NCBI GenBank assembly: GCA_963798805.1
Contig: CAWCVC010000016.1
Span: 1 to 64,000, forward strand
DNA: 64,000 nucleotides
Source of the DNA: CAVZCK01 sp963798805
GTDB lineage: Bacteria; Pseudomonadota; Alphaproteobacteria; Rhizobiales; Rhodomicrobiaceae
Reading direction: 5' to 3'
The position numbers were made by a program, and so were the translations under genes. Below are positions 37,113 through 46,222 of the stretch, piece by piece. The first letter of the stretch is position 1. Every line of letters begins with the position of its first letter. The notes beneath the pieces were generated by a model that was not told the origin of the DNA, did not search any database, and saw nothing but the letters and a program-made list of their open reading frames with translations.

Positions 37113-38309
37113 CTATTCGAGTGCCCCGAGCACGCGCAGCACATGGCTCCAGCGTGCCTCATATGTGTGGTCGCGGAGCGCACGAGCCTGCCCTGCGCCA
37201 CGAATGTTGGCCGCTCGCTCCGGATCGGCGAGCAGAGCGCGGATCTTTTCGGCGCAGTCGTTCTCGTCGCGGAAGGTCACGATCTCGCGACCGACATCGT
37301 ACACAAGTTTCAGCTCAGGATTGTCCTGCGTCACGTAGAGCCCACCGCTCATCGGCACCTCGAAATCGCGCCCCTTCAAATTTAGCAGCTTCCTGGAATG
37401 ACCGACGCCACCGAAGCCGAGATTGACGCGGCTCTGCGAGTAGATGCGTCCCATGTCCTCGTCGCTGACGGGGCCACTCGGCCAACGCGGACCGAAACAG
37501 AAGATCTCGATGCCGAGCCTCTTCAGCCGACGGATGAAATGCGGTCGCCAGCCGTAATTGGCGCCGATGAACGACACGTCGTAGGCGAATGGCAGGTCAT
37601 AACTCTTGTGCAGCGACGGCAGCGCCGCCTCGGGATGAAACATCGCCAGTCCGCCATGCATCGCATACTTGAGGATGCCGTTGGGGTCGCTCGTCAGGTT
37701 GAGATCGATGGCGCTTGCGATGCCGGCCGTGGTCCAGTAGCGACCGCCCTCAATCGTACCCGGATACGTGTGCTTGTCATCGAAGCAGAAGTTGGTGATG
37801 ACGGCGCCAGCCGCGGCCATCTTGCGCAGCATCTCCGGACTAGCCGTGTAGCCGGAAACGTAGCACACCACGACATCGATGGGCCGTCGCGCATTGGCTT
37901 CGCGGAACGCGCCGAGCATTGCTGCGTTCATCCGATCACGCTGATCGAGCCAGTTGGAGGCGTCCTCCCGGAAGCCTCGGCTGCGCCATTCGAATGCGCT
38001 TACCTCGCCGAAAGGTGCCAGCGCGTCGGGCAGTACGACCTCCCAGTTGGCGATACTGTAGACGAGAAACAGGTGCAGACAACCCTTCGGGCGAGGCCAC
38101 CGCAGGTGCGCCGCCCGCTCTTCGATGCGCTGGCGCACGGCGGCCCGCAACTCCGCCCCGCGCAGCGCGCGAATACTGCGCCTATTCGCCTCTGCTTCGT
38201 AACGCTGATAGATCGCCGCCGCCCTATGCTCGACGGCCGTGGCTTTCAGCGCGGCATTAGCCCAGGCGAGCGGTGCGATCCGCTTCACAGTGGCGCGCCA
38301 AGCTGTCAC
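37113..38309 (-). CDS. CgeB-like glycosyltransferase
   Basis: A 398-residue protein with a Rossmann-like first half (LHLFLVYSIANWEVVLPDALAPFGEV, DVVVCYVSGYTASPEMLRKM). The second half is like the Glyco_trans_1_2 domain of CgeB/DUF3880 proteins: YDVSFIGANYGWRPHFIRRLKR, IYSQSRVNLGFGG, GRDFEVPMSGGLYVTQDNPEL. The RDFEVPMSGG part is the conserved C-terminal motif of that group. It would add a sugar to the lipid-linked glycan in the cytoplasm; donor and linkage are unknown. A related protein is at 50650. Confidence 0.75.
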   Translation of the reverse strand: MTAWRATVKRIAPLAWANAALKATAVEHRAAAIYQRYEAEANRRSIRALRGAELRAAVRQRIEERAAHLRWPRPKGCLHLFLVYSIANWEVVLPDALAPFGEVSAFEWRSRGFREDASNWLDQRDRMNAAMLGAFREANARRPIDVVVCYVSGYTASPEMLRKMAAAGAVITNFCFDDKHTYPGTIEGGRYWTTAGIASAIDLNLTSDPNGILKYAMHGGLAMFHPEAALPSLHKSYDLPFAYDVSFIGANYGWRPHFIRRLKRLGIEIFCFGPRWPSGPVSDEDMGRIYSQSRVNLGFGGVGHSRKLLNLKGRDFEVPMSGGLYVTQDNPELKLVYDVGREIVTFRDENDCAEKIRALLADPERAANIRGAGQARALRDHTYEARWSHVLRVLGALE

Positions 38310-38380
38310 GGTAGTTCACCCACCATTCGAAGCTTCAGGGGTAACCGTCGCGTTTCCCGCCCCGCCCTGAACAAGCGCCA

Positions 38381-39112
38381 TCATACCCAACGTTCATTCG
38401 CGGTCAGTGCACTACCGTCGCGCACAAAAATCATGTCCGACTGCAGCAGCGCACCGTCATTCGCTCGCTGGGCGTAACTGGCGATGTCGAAGATCCGAAA
38501 TCCCAGTCGTCCGGCCTCGGCGATGACCTCGTGTGCCAGCGGCCCGTCGTAGATGCGGCGAAACGAGACTTCCAGCAGCATGACCTCGACTAGAGGCAGA
38601 CAGCCGGATGCCCCCTTCAAGACCTCGAGTTCATAGCCTTGCACGTCGGCCTTCAGCAGCATCACTCCCTTGAGGCCCAGCTCGTCCAAAAGGCAATCGA
38701 GCCTCCGTACGGAGACGGTGCGCAGGCTGCTTTGGAACTCGGCGCTTGGCAGAAAACTCGACTGGTCGGCGTGGACGTTAATGGGAAGTTCGCCCGGCGC
38801 GGCGCCGAGAGCGCCTTGCCAGACGCGTATCCGCTCCCGATCCATCGCTGCCAAGCCGGCTAGTGCGGCCCAGTTCTCGTCCAGCGGATCTACGAGGAGA
38901 TACGTGGCGTCGGGAAAGATGGAACGGCATTCGAGCGTCCAGCCACCGTTGGCGGCGCCGACATCGACTACACAGCTTGGTGCAAACCCCTGAGCCCTTA
39001 TTTGCCGGAACGCGCTGGCGAAACCGCGCGGCCCCCAGTCGGAGGCAACGAGCCTGGCTCCCACCGCCGCCGCCGCCGCGTTCGCCAGGCGCTTAGCTCG
39101 CTCTTTCAACAT
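38381..39112 (-). CDS. FkbM-family methyltransferase (2)
   Basis: A 243-residue protein with CVVDVGAANGGWTLECRSIF as SAM loop, YLLVDPLDENWAAL, and LLKADVQGYELEVLKGASG with VMLLEVSF as the FkbM signature. It lies between the CgeB-like and flippase genes with gaps of 30-70 bases, in the same direction. It is one of the shorter members, lacking the N-terminal extension of the copy at 48525. Probably an O-methyltransferase acting on a sugar of the repeating unit. Confidence 0.85.
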   Translation of the reverse strand: MLKERAKRLANAAAAAVGARLVASDWGPRGFASAFRQIRAQGFAPSCVVDVGAANGGWTLECRSIFPDATYLLVDPLDENWAALAGLAAMDRERIRVWQGALGAAPGELPINVHADQSSFLPSAEFQSSLRTVSVRRLDCLLDELGLKGVMLLKADVQGYELEVLKGASGCLPLVEVMLLEVSFRRIYDGPLAHEVIAEAGRLGFRIFDIASYAQRANDGALLQSDMIFVRDGSALTANERWV

Positions 39113-39142
39113 CTCGACCTCCGTGCTCTCAACGACCGAACA

Positions 39143-40411
39143 TCAGGCCTGGCGCTGTTCGCGCGTAGTGGAATGCAGTAGCAGCGCAGTCACGACCAGC
39201 TGGAAGGCGAAGCTTCCACACGACGCCTGCGCCGCCCCGACAATGCCGTTCGCGCGTATTAGCACCAGGCTGCCGGTCAGATTGGCTAGGGCCCCCACCG
39301 CCAGCGGCAGCAGCAATTGCCGCGGCGCATGCAGCGACAGCAGACGGTTCTCGATGACCTGCGTCAATCCATTGATCCCATAAGCCAGCGTAATCCACAT
39401 CATGATTCCGACCGCGCCATCGCGATAGGACTCCGCGAGTAGGACGCTCGCAATCAACTGGCCGAGCAGCGAGATTGTCACCAGCGCCGCCAGCGACATC
39501 GCTATATTTGCGCTGACCCACTGGGTGAACAGCCGCCGAGCCGCCTCCGGATGGGCGTCATTGGCGGCCTGGAACAAGGCAGGGCGAAACAGGTCGGTGA
39601 GAGTCGTGTTGCCGAGCGCCATGCCGCGATTGGCGATCGAGAAGGCCCCCACGTACTGCCCGACCACCGCTGGACCGAGGATGCCAGCTAGGACGTAACG
39701 GTCCGCCAGGTTGGAAAAAAAGCTCAGCAGCGCCAGGGGAATAAACGCCGAACCATAGCCGCGCACTTTGTGCACGAACGGAGTCCCGAGGCGCGGCCGC
39801 TGCAGGGTGCGGAATACCGGCCACGGCACAGCTATCGTAACGATTAGCGAGGTTGCTACGGCCGCCGCCGCCTGGCCGGCGACGTAGCCATCGCTCGACG
39901 GCTCGACGAGCAGCGCAAGCGCCGGCATTCCGGCGATGAAAAATGCATCAAGGACTAGCACGGCGCTATAGCCGACCCGGCGCTGCTCCGCTTGCAGGCG
40001 GCTCACGAGAACGGTCTTTACTGCGCTGGCGACGAGCCATATGGCTGACGCTGCCATGCCTGCAATGCCCAGCGAAAGGCTAGAGGGACGCAAGATCGCC
40101 AGCCCAGCGCACATCAGTACAGCCGCGACGGCTGATCCGGCCAAGCTCCAACCTAGCGTCTGCCCGGCGGCCGTATCCTGAATCTCGCGCGAGCCTGACT
40201 CGGTATGGTAGCGCAGCATTGTATTCGTGAAGGGCGCCACGAAAAAATGTTGGGTCAGTCCGAGGAGTGTCATGACCAGGCTGGTGTTGCCGAATACCTC
40301 CTTCGGCGCCAGCTCAGTCAGGACCCTGAGTGCGGCGATGCCGATTAGGGCCGTTGCAATATGCCCGGCGACGATGATCGCACTGACACCAATCCAGGAG
40401 CGCGAGCTCAC
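39143..40411 (-). CDS. Wzx-type oligosaccharide flippase
   Basis: A 422-residue integral membrane protein with about 12 hydrophobic helices spread over its whole length, as in the polysaccharide transporter/MATE-like group (Wzx/RfbX). It has SIANRGMALGNTTLTDLFRP in the middle, like other flippases that I know. It would turn the finished lipid-linked repeat unit from the cytoplasmic to the periplasmic face, for the polymerase at 46210. Sequence identity inside this family is low, so the call rests on topology, length and the neighbours. Confidence 0.8.
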   Translation of the reverse strand: MSSRSWIGVSAIIVAGHIATALIGIAALRVLTELAPKEVFGNTSLVMTLLGLTQHFFVAPFTNTMLRYHTESGSREIQDTAAGQTLGWSLAGSAVAAVLMCAGLAILRPSSLSLGIAGMAASAIWLVASAVKTVLVSRLQAEQRRVGYSAVLVLDAFFIAGMPALALLVEPSSDGYVAGQAAAAVATSLIVTIAVPWPVFRTLQRPRLGTPFVHKVRGYGSAFIPLALLSFFSNLADRYVLAGILGPAVVGQYVGAFSIANRGMALGNTTLTDLFRPALFQAANDAHPEAARRLFTQWVSANIAMSLAALVTISLLGQLIASVLLAESYRDGAVGIMMWITLAYGINGLTQVIENRLLSLHAPRQLLLPLAVGALANLTGSLVLIRANGIVGAAQASCGSFAFQLVVTALLLHSTTREQRQA

Positions 40412-40414
40412 GCT

Positions 40415-41542
40415 TCAAGAGCCCCGGAGAAAATCGCCGACCAGCGGCAGCAGGCGGCTCTTGAAGCTCGCGTAGCGAAAATTCTCGCGCCACCGCCGGC
40501 GCCCGGCCTCACCCATTTTGCGCCGCAAGGGCTCACTGGCGAGTAGACAGATGATGCGATCCGACAACTCGCCGGGCCGGTCGAGATCGACGTTGAACCC
40601 CGTTACGCCATCGACATTAACCTCACGCCCCGCGTCGTGCACCGAGGCGATTGTCGGCAGCCCGTAGCGCATGGCCTCCACATAGACGAGGCCGAACCCC
40701 TCGCCGCGACTCGGCATGGCAAACACGTCAGCCTGATGCCACACCTCGGGCAAGCGTGCCTCTGCAATGAAACCCGTCAGCTCGATGTTGTCGCGCGCGG
40801 GCGAGGCGGCGACGCGTGCGCACAACGCGTCAAACCCGGTGCCGCCGCCACCGATAAGCAGTCGCGCATCGGGCACCGCCGCCACCACGTCTGGCCAGCA
40901 GCCAATTAGTTCCTGGTGGCCCTTATAGCCCTCGGTGGCGTCGATGCGCGCCAGGATGAGCACGGTGGGCGGCCCTGGTACGCGCGCGGCTCCCGGCTCG
41001 TCGTCCTCCTCCGTTGCAAGCCAGCATACCTGCGGGTCCGGACCGCCCGGATGCAAGGTGAGATAGCGGTCGCGCGTATAGTGCGAGTTAACGAGCAGCA
41101 AGTCGGCGGAATGAGCGGCGGCCTTGGTCGCGGCCTGCAACGCCTCCCAAACCTCGATGCCGTGCATCCACGCAGCATAGGGCCGCTTGAGGCCTGGTAG
41201 CCGCGGATGCGCCCGAGCGATGCCGACGGAATCGTAGATGAAGCGCCGGTGACGCAGCGCCGCCAGATGGCAACGGGTGGTGAACGCGAGTTTGCTGCTG
41301 CGCGCTGCCGCGGCCGCGCTTCCGGCCACGGTGACCGGCGCCGTATCGAGCAGAGACAGCATATCAACGTGCGCCACGCTCTCCATGAGCGCTCGCGCCG
41401 TCATGCGGGCGACGCGCGCGATGCCGCCGCGTCCAGCATCGAGCACGGCGGCACCGAGGAAGATGCGGCCTCCACGCATGCCGTCGTTGCGGGCGGCGGA
41501 GGCCGCCTTGACAATGCCCGTCGCACTAGCCTGCATAATCAC
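40415..41542 (-). CDS. GT4-family glycosyltransferase
   Basis: A 375-residue GT-B enzyme. The acceptor half has FYD-like FIYDSVGIARAHPRLPGL and YAAWMHGIEVWEAL. The donor half has LILARIDATEGYKGHQELI, PDARLLIGGGGTGFDAL and FAMPSRGEGFGLVYVEAMRYG, which holds the E-x7-E motif of GT4. The GTG start overlaps the stop of the gene before it (GTGA), and the stop is three bases from the flippase start, so these are co-translated. Likely a retaining transferase of one sugar of the repeat unit. Donor unknown. Confidence 0.85.
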   Translation of the reverse strand: MIMQASATGIVKAASAARNDGMRGGRIFLGAAVLDAGRGGIARVARMTARALMESVAHVDMLSLLDTAPVTVAGSAAAAARSSKLAFTTRCHLAALRHRRFIYDSVGIARAHPRLPGLKRPYAAWMHGIEVWEALQAATKAAAHSADLLLVNSHYTRDRYLTLHPGGPDPQVCWLATEEDDEPGAARVPGPPTVLILARIDATEGYKGHQELIGCWPDVVAAVPDARLLIGGGGTGFDALCARVAASPARDNIELTGFIAEARLPEVWHQADVFAMPSRGEGFGLVYVEAMRYGLPTIASVHDAGREVNVDGVTGFNVDLDRPGELSDRIICLLASEPLRRKMGEAGRRRWRENFRYASFKSRLLPLVGDFLRGS

Positions 41543-42350
41543 GCTGTCTCCAGCGCTCCGACGCGCGACGCGTATAGGTATGCCCCACCCTGTAATGTCG
41601 AAAGACGCCCGAACTGATCAGTCACGTGAATCTCAAAGCCACCCTCGCGCAGAGCCCTGACGAGACGCGCGACCTCGCCCGCGCCCGGGTGCAATTCCAT
41701 CGCGATGTTGGCGACGCGCTTGAGGAAACCGTTGTCGTGGAGTATCATTTCAAACTCTCCACCCCCGATATCGCACTTGAGAAAATCGATGCAATCTAGG
41801 CCGTGCGCGCGCATCAGCTCGTCCATGGTGCCCCCGTTGGGCCTGGTTGTGGCACCGACGAACTTGCCAATCCTCGTGAACCGCTGCCGGTCGAGGCCGT
41901 TCGTCTCCGCCGGGGCGTCGAATGCCACGCCTAGGCCACCTGCGGCTCGACGCCCAAGCCGCGCGTGGCGCCCAGCACCTTGGCGGCCAGGAGCAGGAAC
42001 AAACCGCGATTGGAACCGAGATCGACGACAGTCGCTCCCCGAAGCCCGGCCTTGAACTGCCTCAGGTAGACGTTGCAGGCATACATCTCGCGCGCGCCGC
42101 CAAAGGTCGGCGTCGGGTCGAAATGGGCAAGCCCGTCCCGCATTGTATCGAGCGGTAGTTGCAAACGCGCGTCGTTTACACGCATGGCGATGGTGCCGGC
42201 CATGGCGAGGTCTGCCAGAGCCAGGCTGCGCGCGCGTAGCACCGCCGGAGCCAAACGCCCGAGCGCGGCGGTATAACGAAGAAAACCAGTTGGCCCGCGC
42301 ACAGCCGCAAGCTGGCGGAGTTCTCTGGCGAGGTGAATGAGCGGGTTCAT
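41539..42350 (-). pseudogene. FkbM-family methyltransferase (3), frameshifted
   Basis: The first half (ATG at 42350, overlapping the asnB stop) reads MNPLIHLARELRQLAAVRG up to the SAM loop ATVVDLGSNRGLFLLLAAKVLG and GLGVEPQ. Near 41935 the frame changes. The second half in the other frame has GGTMDELMRAHGLDCIDFLKCDIGGGEFEMIL, then VANIAMELHPGAGEVARLV. Compared with related enzymes, the stretch between these halves is about 30-40 residues too short, so a deletion plus frameshift seems to have occurred. In the FkbM motif the usual D-I/V-E/Q-G reads DIGGGE, another sign of decay. Confidence 0.7.
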
Positions 42351-44302
42351 CCAGCTCTCCTTGTCCAAGGACGCAGCTCATCCACTGTGGCGGTAGGCGT
42401 ATCCTGGATGTTCCCGTCGACGAAGGCTCGCATCCACAATTCTGTCATCACCAGCGCCAACAACAGGTAAGCGCCGTCGCGCCGTCCGCCCCGCGTATCA
42501 GCCAGTAAGGCATCGACCGCTGGAGGATCGAATACCCCACGCTCGCGGACCGAGCGCGAGCCAAGCAGATCGCGGATCTCGTCCCCCATCCGCCCCTCAA
42601 GCCACAGCCGCACGGGTGCGCCGAATCCGGTCTTGCGTCGAGTCAGCACTGAACGCGGCAGGCGTGATCCCACACCCCGCTTCAAGGCGCACTTCTCACC
42701 GAACCAGCTCACCTTACTTCGCCAGGAAATGCGGTGCGCGTAGGCGAGCAGGCGTTCGTCGAGAAACGGCACACGCACCTCCACGCCGTGCGCCATCGAA
42801 GCTTTGTCCGTGTAATTCAGGTTGTGGTCGGGAAGGAAACCATGCATCTCAAGATCGAGCATGCGTTCGACCAACGGCCAGTCTTTGGTCTCGGCTACGG
42901 CCTGCGCGAGCCATGTCGCCGGATTCGCCACCGCCGCGTCACGCAATTCGGTTCCAAGGCAGGCGAGAGCGTCGCGCCGCGGATTGAACTCGAAGGCGCG
43001 GATCAGGAACTCCTCGTCCGAACCCTCCAGCATGTAGCCGAGTTTTTCGATGCGCCGCCGCAGCGGCCGGCCTAAAGACTGCAGCACTGCCGTCGGCAAG
43101 GCTGCGAGGGTACGGCCGGGGCCGGTGCCGAGACGGGCGCGCAAGGCGGCAGCGCGGTGGCGGCGATAGCCGGTGAAGATGTCATCGCCGCCGGTGCCGC
43201 TGAGCAGCACCTTGATGCCGTCCGCGCGCGCCGCTGCCGCGATCGCCCCGACATAGAGCGGCGCCGGATCGGCCTGCGGTTCATCAAGTGTGCTGACGAG
43301 TGTCTCGAACTCGCTCATAGTAGGAGATTTAACCAGGACTGGCGTCAGCGGTACGTCGAGGCTGGTGGCGACCTCACGCGCATACGCCAGATCGTCCGAA
43401 AATCCTTCGTCCGCCAGCCTCACGCCGTCGAAGCCGATGCAGTAGCAACGGCGAGGGGCGTGGCCCGCCACCGTCATCGCCGCGACCACCGCGCTGGAGT
43501 CGAGCCCGCCCGACAGGAAGGCGCCGATCGGCACATCGCTGACGCATTGGTCGGCCACGACCCGGTCAAACAGCGGACCGAGCTCAGCGGCGATTGCCTT
43601 CGCATTGGCCACCTCGGTTCGGGCATCGGCGAGCGGTGGCGGCCGATGCCAGCGCATCACCTCAACTCCCCCGGCACGCGCTCGGATCAGATGTCCGGGC
43701 GGCAGCTTAGCGGCCGCAGCGAGCGGTGTGCGCCCACCGGGGCTCCACAAATGCGTCAGATAGTCGGCGATGGCACCAGCGTCGATCGATCGATCTAGGT
43801 TCGGATCGGCAAGTAGTGCCCGCAATTCGGAGGCGAACAGGAGGCCGGATCCGGAGCGGGCATAGTATAGCGGCTTAACGCCAAACGCATCCCGGGCGAG
43901 GAGCAGTTCGCGCCGCTCGCGATCCCATAGCGCGAAGGCGAACATGCCGTTGAGACGGGTTAGCATTGCTTCGCCGTGTAGATCGTAGAGGGGAGCGAGG
44001 ATGGCGGTGTCGGAGTGGGCATTGAAGTTGTAGCCGCGGGTCCCGAGTTCGTGCCCCAGCTCGCGGAAGTTGTAGATCTCGCCGTTGAAGACGACCACAT
44101 AGCGGCCATTGCACGACGTCATCGGCTGCGCCGCGGCCGGGCTCGTGTCGATGATCGACAGCCGCCGGTGAGCGAAACCGACGCCCGCCTTGGCATCGCT
44201 CCATTCCCCGGCCCCGTCCGGCCCGCGGTGCGCTATCCGATCCGACATCGCGCGCAGCAGGCCGAGGTCGTGGCGCCCGACGTAGCCGGCGATGCCGCAC
44301 AT
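42347..44302 (-). CDS. asnB: asparagine synthase-type amidotransferase (1)
   Basis: A 651-residue class II glutamine amidotransferase. MCGIAGYVG exposes the catalytic Cys2, followed by RIAHRGPDGAGEW, RLSIIDTSPAAAQPM and VFNGEIYNFREL. The synthetase half has the ATP pyrophosphatase loop LSGGLDSSAVVAAM, LSGTGGDDIFTGYRRHR and VRVPFLDERLLAYAHR. In surface-glycan loci such enzymes are thought to amidate uronic or amino-acid groups more than to make free asparagine; that role here is inference. All motifs are intact. Stop and start overlap the FkbM gene (ATGA). Confidence 0.85.
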   Translation of the reverse strand: MCGIAGYVGRHDLGLLRAMSDRIAHRGPDGAGEWSDAKAGVGFAHRRLSIIDTSPAAAQPMTSCNGRYVVVFNGEIYNFRELGHELGTRGYNFNAHSDTAILAPLYDLHGEAMLTRLNGMFAFALWDRERRELLLARDAFGVKPLYYARSGSGLLFASELRALLADPNLDRSIDAGAIADYLTHLWSPGGRTPLAAAAKLPPGHLIRARAGGVEVMRWHRPPPLADARTEVANAKAIAAELGPLFDRVVADQCVSDVPIGAFLSGGLDSSAVVAAMTVAGHAPRRCYCIGFDGVRLADEGFSDDLAYAREVATSLDVPLTPVLVKSPTMSEFETLVSTLDEPQADPAPLYVGAIAAAARADGIKVLLSGTGGDDIFTGYRRHRAAALRARLGTGPGRTLAALPTAVLQSLGRPLRRRIEKLGYMLEGSDEEFLIRAFEFNPRRDALACLGTELRDAAVANPATWLAQAVAETKDWPLVERMLDLEMHGFLPDHNLNYTDKASMAHGVEVRVPFLDERLLAYAHRISWRSKVSWFGEKCALKRGVGSRLPRSVLTRRKTGFGAPVRLWLEGRMGDEIRDLLGSRSVRERGVFDPPAVDALLADTRGGRRDGAYLLLALVMTELWMRAFVDGNIQDTPTATVDELRPWTRRAG

Positions 44303-44305
44303 CGC

Positions 44306-45025
44306 CTAGCCCACCGCCTCGATGTAGGGTAGCGGGAGATCAGGCTTCAGCAGGAAGCAATCCCCCATCCAAATCAGCGTGGTGCAGCTGCGTAGCGAGC
44401 CGCCGGGCGAGAAGCCGAAGAAGTCTACGCGCCGGCATTGCCTGTCCTTGATCTGGTCGTAGAAGCCGTAACCCTCCGCGTTGTCGAGGATGATGACGCC
44501 GTCCTTCGCAAGCAATTCGAAGGCCAGCGGCACCAGTTCGAAGCGCAAGTGCCCGTCGATGACGATAACGTCGAAGCGCGTGACCGGCTCGGCCTCGATG
44601 GCCGCGCGCACGGGCTCGATGGAGCGCGTGGCCGCGTCGGCGGGGATGTGGCGCACGGTGACGTTGGCTGCGACCTTGCCTTTAACGTACTCGGCCCAGT
44701 CCTTGTCCTCCTCGATCGTCAGAACGGATTGGGCGTGCACGCCCCACCACAGCGACGACTGGCCGCCGCCAAATTCCAGGACGTGCTTGTCGGCGAAACT
44801 GCGCTGCGACAGGAATTCGATGGCGGGATAAGTGTACCAGGGCAACGGCCTGCCTTTCGCGTCGACCGCCTTGTTGGCGAGGCTGCTGCGCAGGTGTCCC
44901 GTCCTCAGGCTGAAGCGGAAGGGCGCCAGAACGGCCGTTGCCAGCGCGCGGACGGGCCGCGCAACGGCGGCCGGCAGCAGCGCCTTCATGGGCGCGAAGC
45001 CGCGATGGAATACTTCCTGCGTCAT
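44306..45025 (-). CDS. class I SAM-dependent methyltransferase-like protein
   Basis: A 239-residue protein. YPAIEFLSQRSFADKHVLEFGGGQSSLWWG is a SAM-loop variant (E-F-G-G-G-x-S), and LTIEEDKDWAEYVKG would bind the ribose. FDVIVIDGHLRFELV and DGVIILDNAEGYGFYD complete a Rossmann methyltransferase core. It is common next to glycan genes as a methyltransferase of unknown target. The gap to asnB is three bases. The ATG at 45025 gives an extra 12 residues before MKALLPAAVARPV; either may be the start. Confidence 0.7.
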   Translation of the reverse strand: MTQEVFHRGFAPMKALLPAAVARPVRALATAVLAPFRFSLRTGHLRSSLANKAVDAKGRPLPWYTYPAIEFLSQRSFADKHVLEFGGGQSSLWWGVHAQSVLTIEEDKDWAEYVKGKVAANVTVRHIPADAATRSIEPVRAAIEAEPVTRFDVIVIDGHLRFELVPLAFELLAKDGVIILDNAEGYGFYDQIKDRQCRRVDFFGFSPGGSLRSCTTLIWMGDCFLLKPDLPLPYIEAVG

Positions 45026-45061
45026 GCAGTCCTCTCTCGCGTATTGCTTCTTCCGCCATCT

Positions 45062-46222
45062 CTAGGCGGCGACCCGCCGCAACGTCCTTAGAAGGGGCAT
45101 CTCGACCCATAGGTGAAAAGCAATGCCAGCTCCGAGGCTGGAAATCGCCATCAGCCCCAGAATTGCCGCAGAAGTCGGTATCCCAGCGTCAGTCTCTGAA
45201 TGGAGCAGGCGCGACACCATGCCTAGCACCGGAAGATGGACAAGATAGATCGCGAACGAAGCATCGCCGATCAAGTTGAAAAGGTAGCCCAGCCGCGTGA
45301 CAGGCCTCCACGCAGACAACGCCGCTCCTGTGACCAAGAGCATGCCCGCGAGCCCATACCCACTTCGCGTCAACAACTTCCACCGAGTCACGCCATCGAA
45401 ACCGCCCGCTCCCCAATATGTGTCGCTGAGGTGCTGAACGTCATTGACCGCGGCGACCGCAAACACGGCAGTTCCCGCCGCCAAACATAGCGGGGCAAGC
45501 CATGCGGGACTGGCTTGCCCCAAGATGCGCCAAGCGAAGTACGTTGCGGCGCCGGCGGCAAAGAGTGCGTTGTAGAGGCTGAGCGGACTGCTGCCGCAGG
45601 CCGCAAGCCTGGGCGCCAGCGACAGCGCACCGTTGGCAACTACGAACCCCGCCCAAAGAAAAATGAGCACCACAAAGAGGCGGCGGTGCACATAATACGC
45701 CAGGAAGAGAACGTAGAAGTAGATCTCGTCCTGCAAGGACCAGAGGACGCCTGGGAAATAGCTGCACGTCAATGGCACAAGCAACAGCGACGCAGCCACA
45801 CTGGTGCGATCTGAACTGAACAGCCCCTGATCCCCCGTCGTTGCCCGCATCGCCGGCAGCAGAGTCAGCAGCACCAGGACAGTTACGATCACTGCTGGGT
45901 AGATCCTAATCACGCGGCGCAGCACGTATCGCCGAATTGCGGCTTTGGCCGATTGATCGCCCCAGTGCGCACGAAGGATGATAAACCCGGACAATACAAA
46001 AAAGAGATCGACGCCCGCGTGACCGAAGGCAAACATGCTGAAAAGCCTGCTGCCTGGAATCCAATTCCCTTCCCCGAACAGGAGATTGGCATGGTACATC
46101 ACGACAAATGTCGCCGCGATTCCCCGCAGCACTTGGAGAGCGTGGAGCTTGGCGCGATCAGAGGCAGGGCCAGTCGTCGATGCCGCGGTCGGCAGTGCTG
46201 TAATCGTGGTCAACGGCGCCAA
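45062..46222 (-). CDS. acyltransferase-3 family O-acyltransferase
   Basis: A 386-residue membrane protein with about ten helices. It has the family front LHALQVLRGIAATFVVMYHAN (RG and the catalytic His of the R-x10-H type), FGHAGVDLFFVLSGFII, and FPGVLWSLQDEIYFYVLF. Proteins of this family (OafA/ExoZ/NodX) put acetyl or similar groups on sugars at the inner membrane. The start is a TTG at 46222 that overlaps the polymerase gene by 13 bases; a later one is possible. This would add O-acetylation to the set of decorations in the locus. Confidence 0.85.
   Translation of the reverse strand: MAPLTTITALPTAASTTGPASDRAKLHALQVLRGIAATFVVMYHANLLFGEGNWIPGSRLFSMFAFGHAGVDLFFVLSGFIILRAHWGDQSAKAAIRRYVLRRVIRIYPAVIVTVLVLLTLLPAMRATTGDQGLFSSDRTSVAASLLLVPLTCSYFPGVLWSLQDEIYFYVLFLAYYVHRRLFVVLIFLWAGFVVANGALSLAPRLAACGSSPLSLYNALFAAGAATYFAWRILGQASPAWLAPLCLAAGTAVFAVAAVNDVQHLSDTYWGAGGFDGVTRWKLLTRSGYGLAGMLLVTGAALSAWRPVTRLGYLFNLIGDASFAIYLVHLPVLGMVSRLLHSETDAGIPTSAAILGLMAISSLGAGIAFHLWVEMPLLRTLRRVAA

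Noticed and set aside
37398..38477. Long plus-strand frames under the glycan genes (for example 37398-38477 and 56342-57394)
   Set aside because: They are antisense shadows of the glycosyltransferase genes, a usual result of high GC at third positions.
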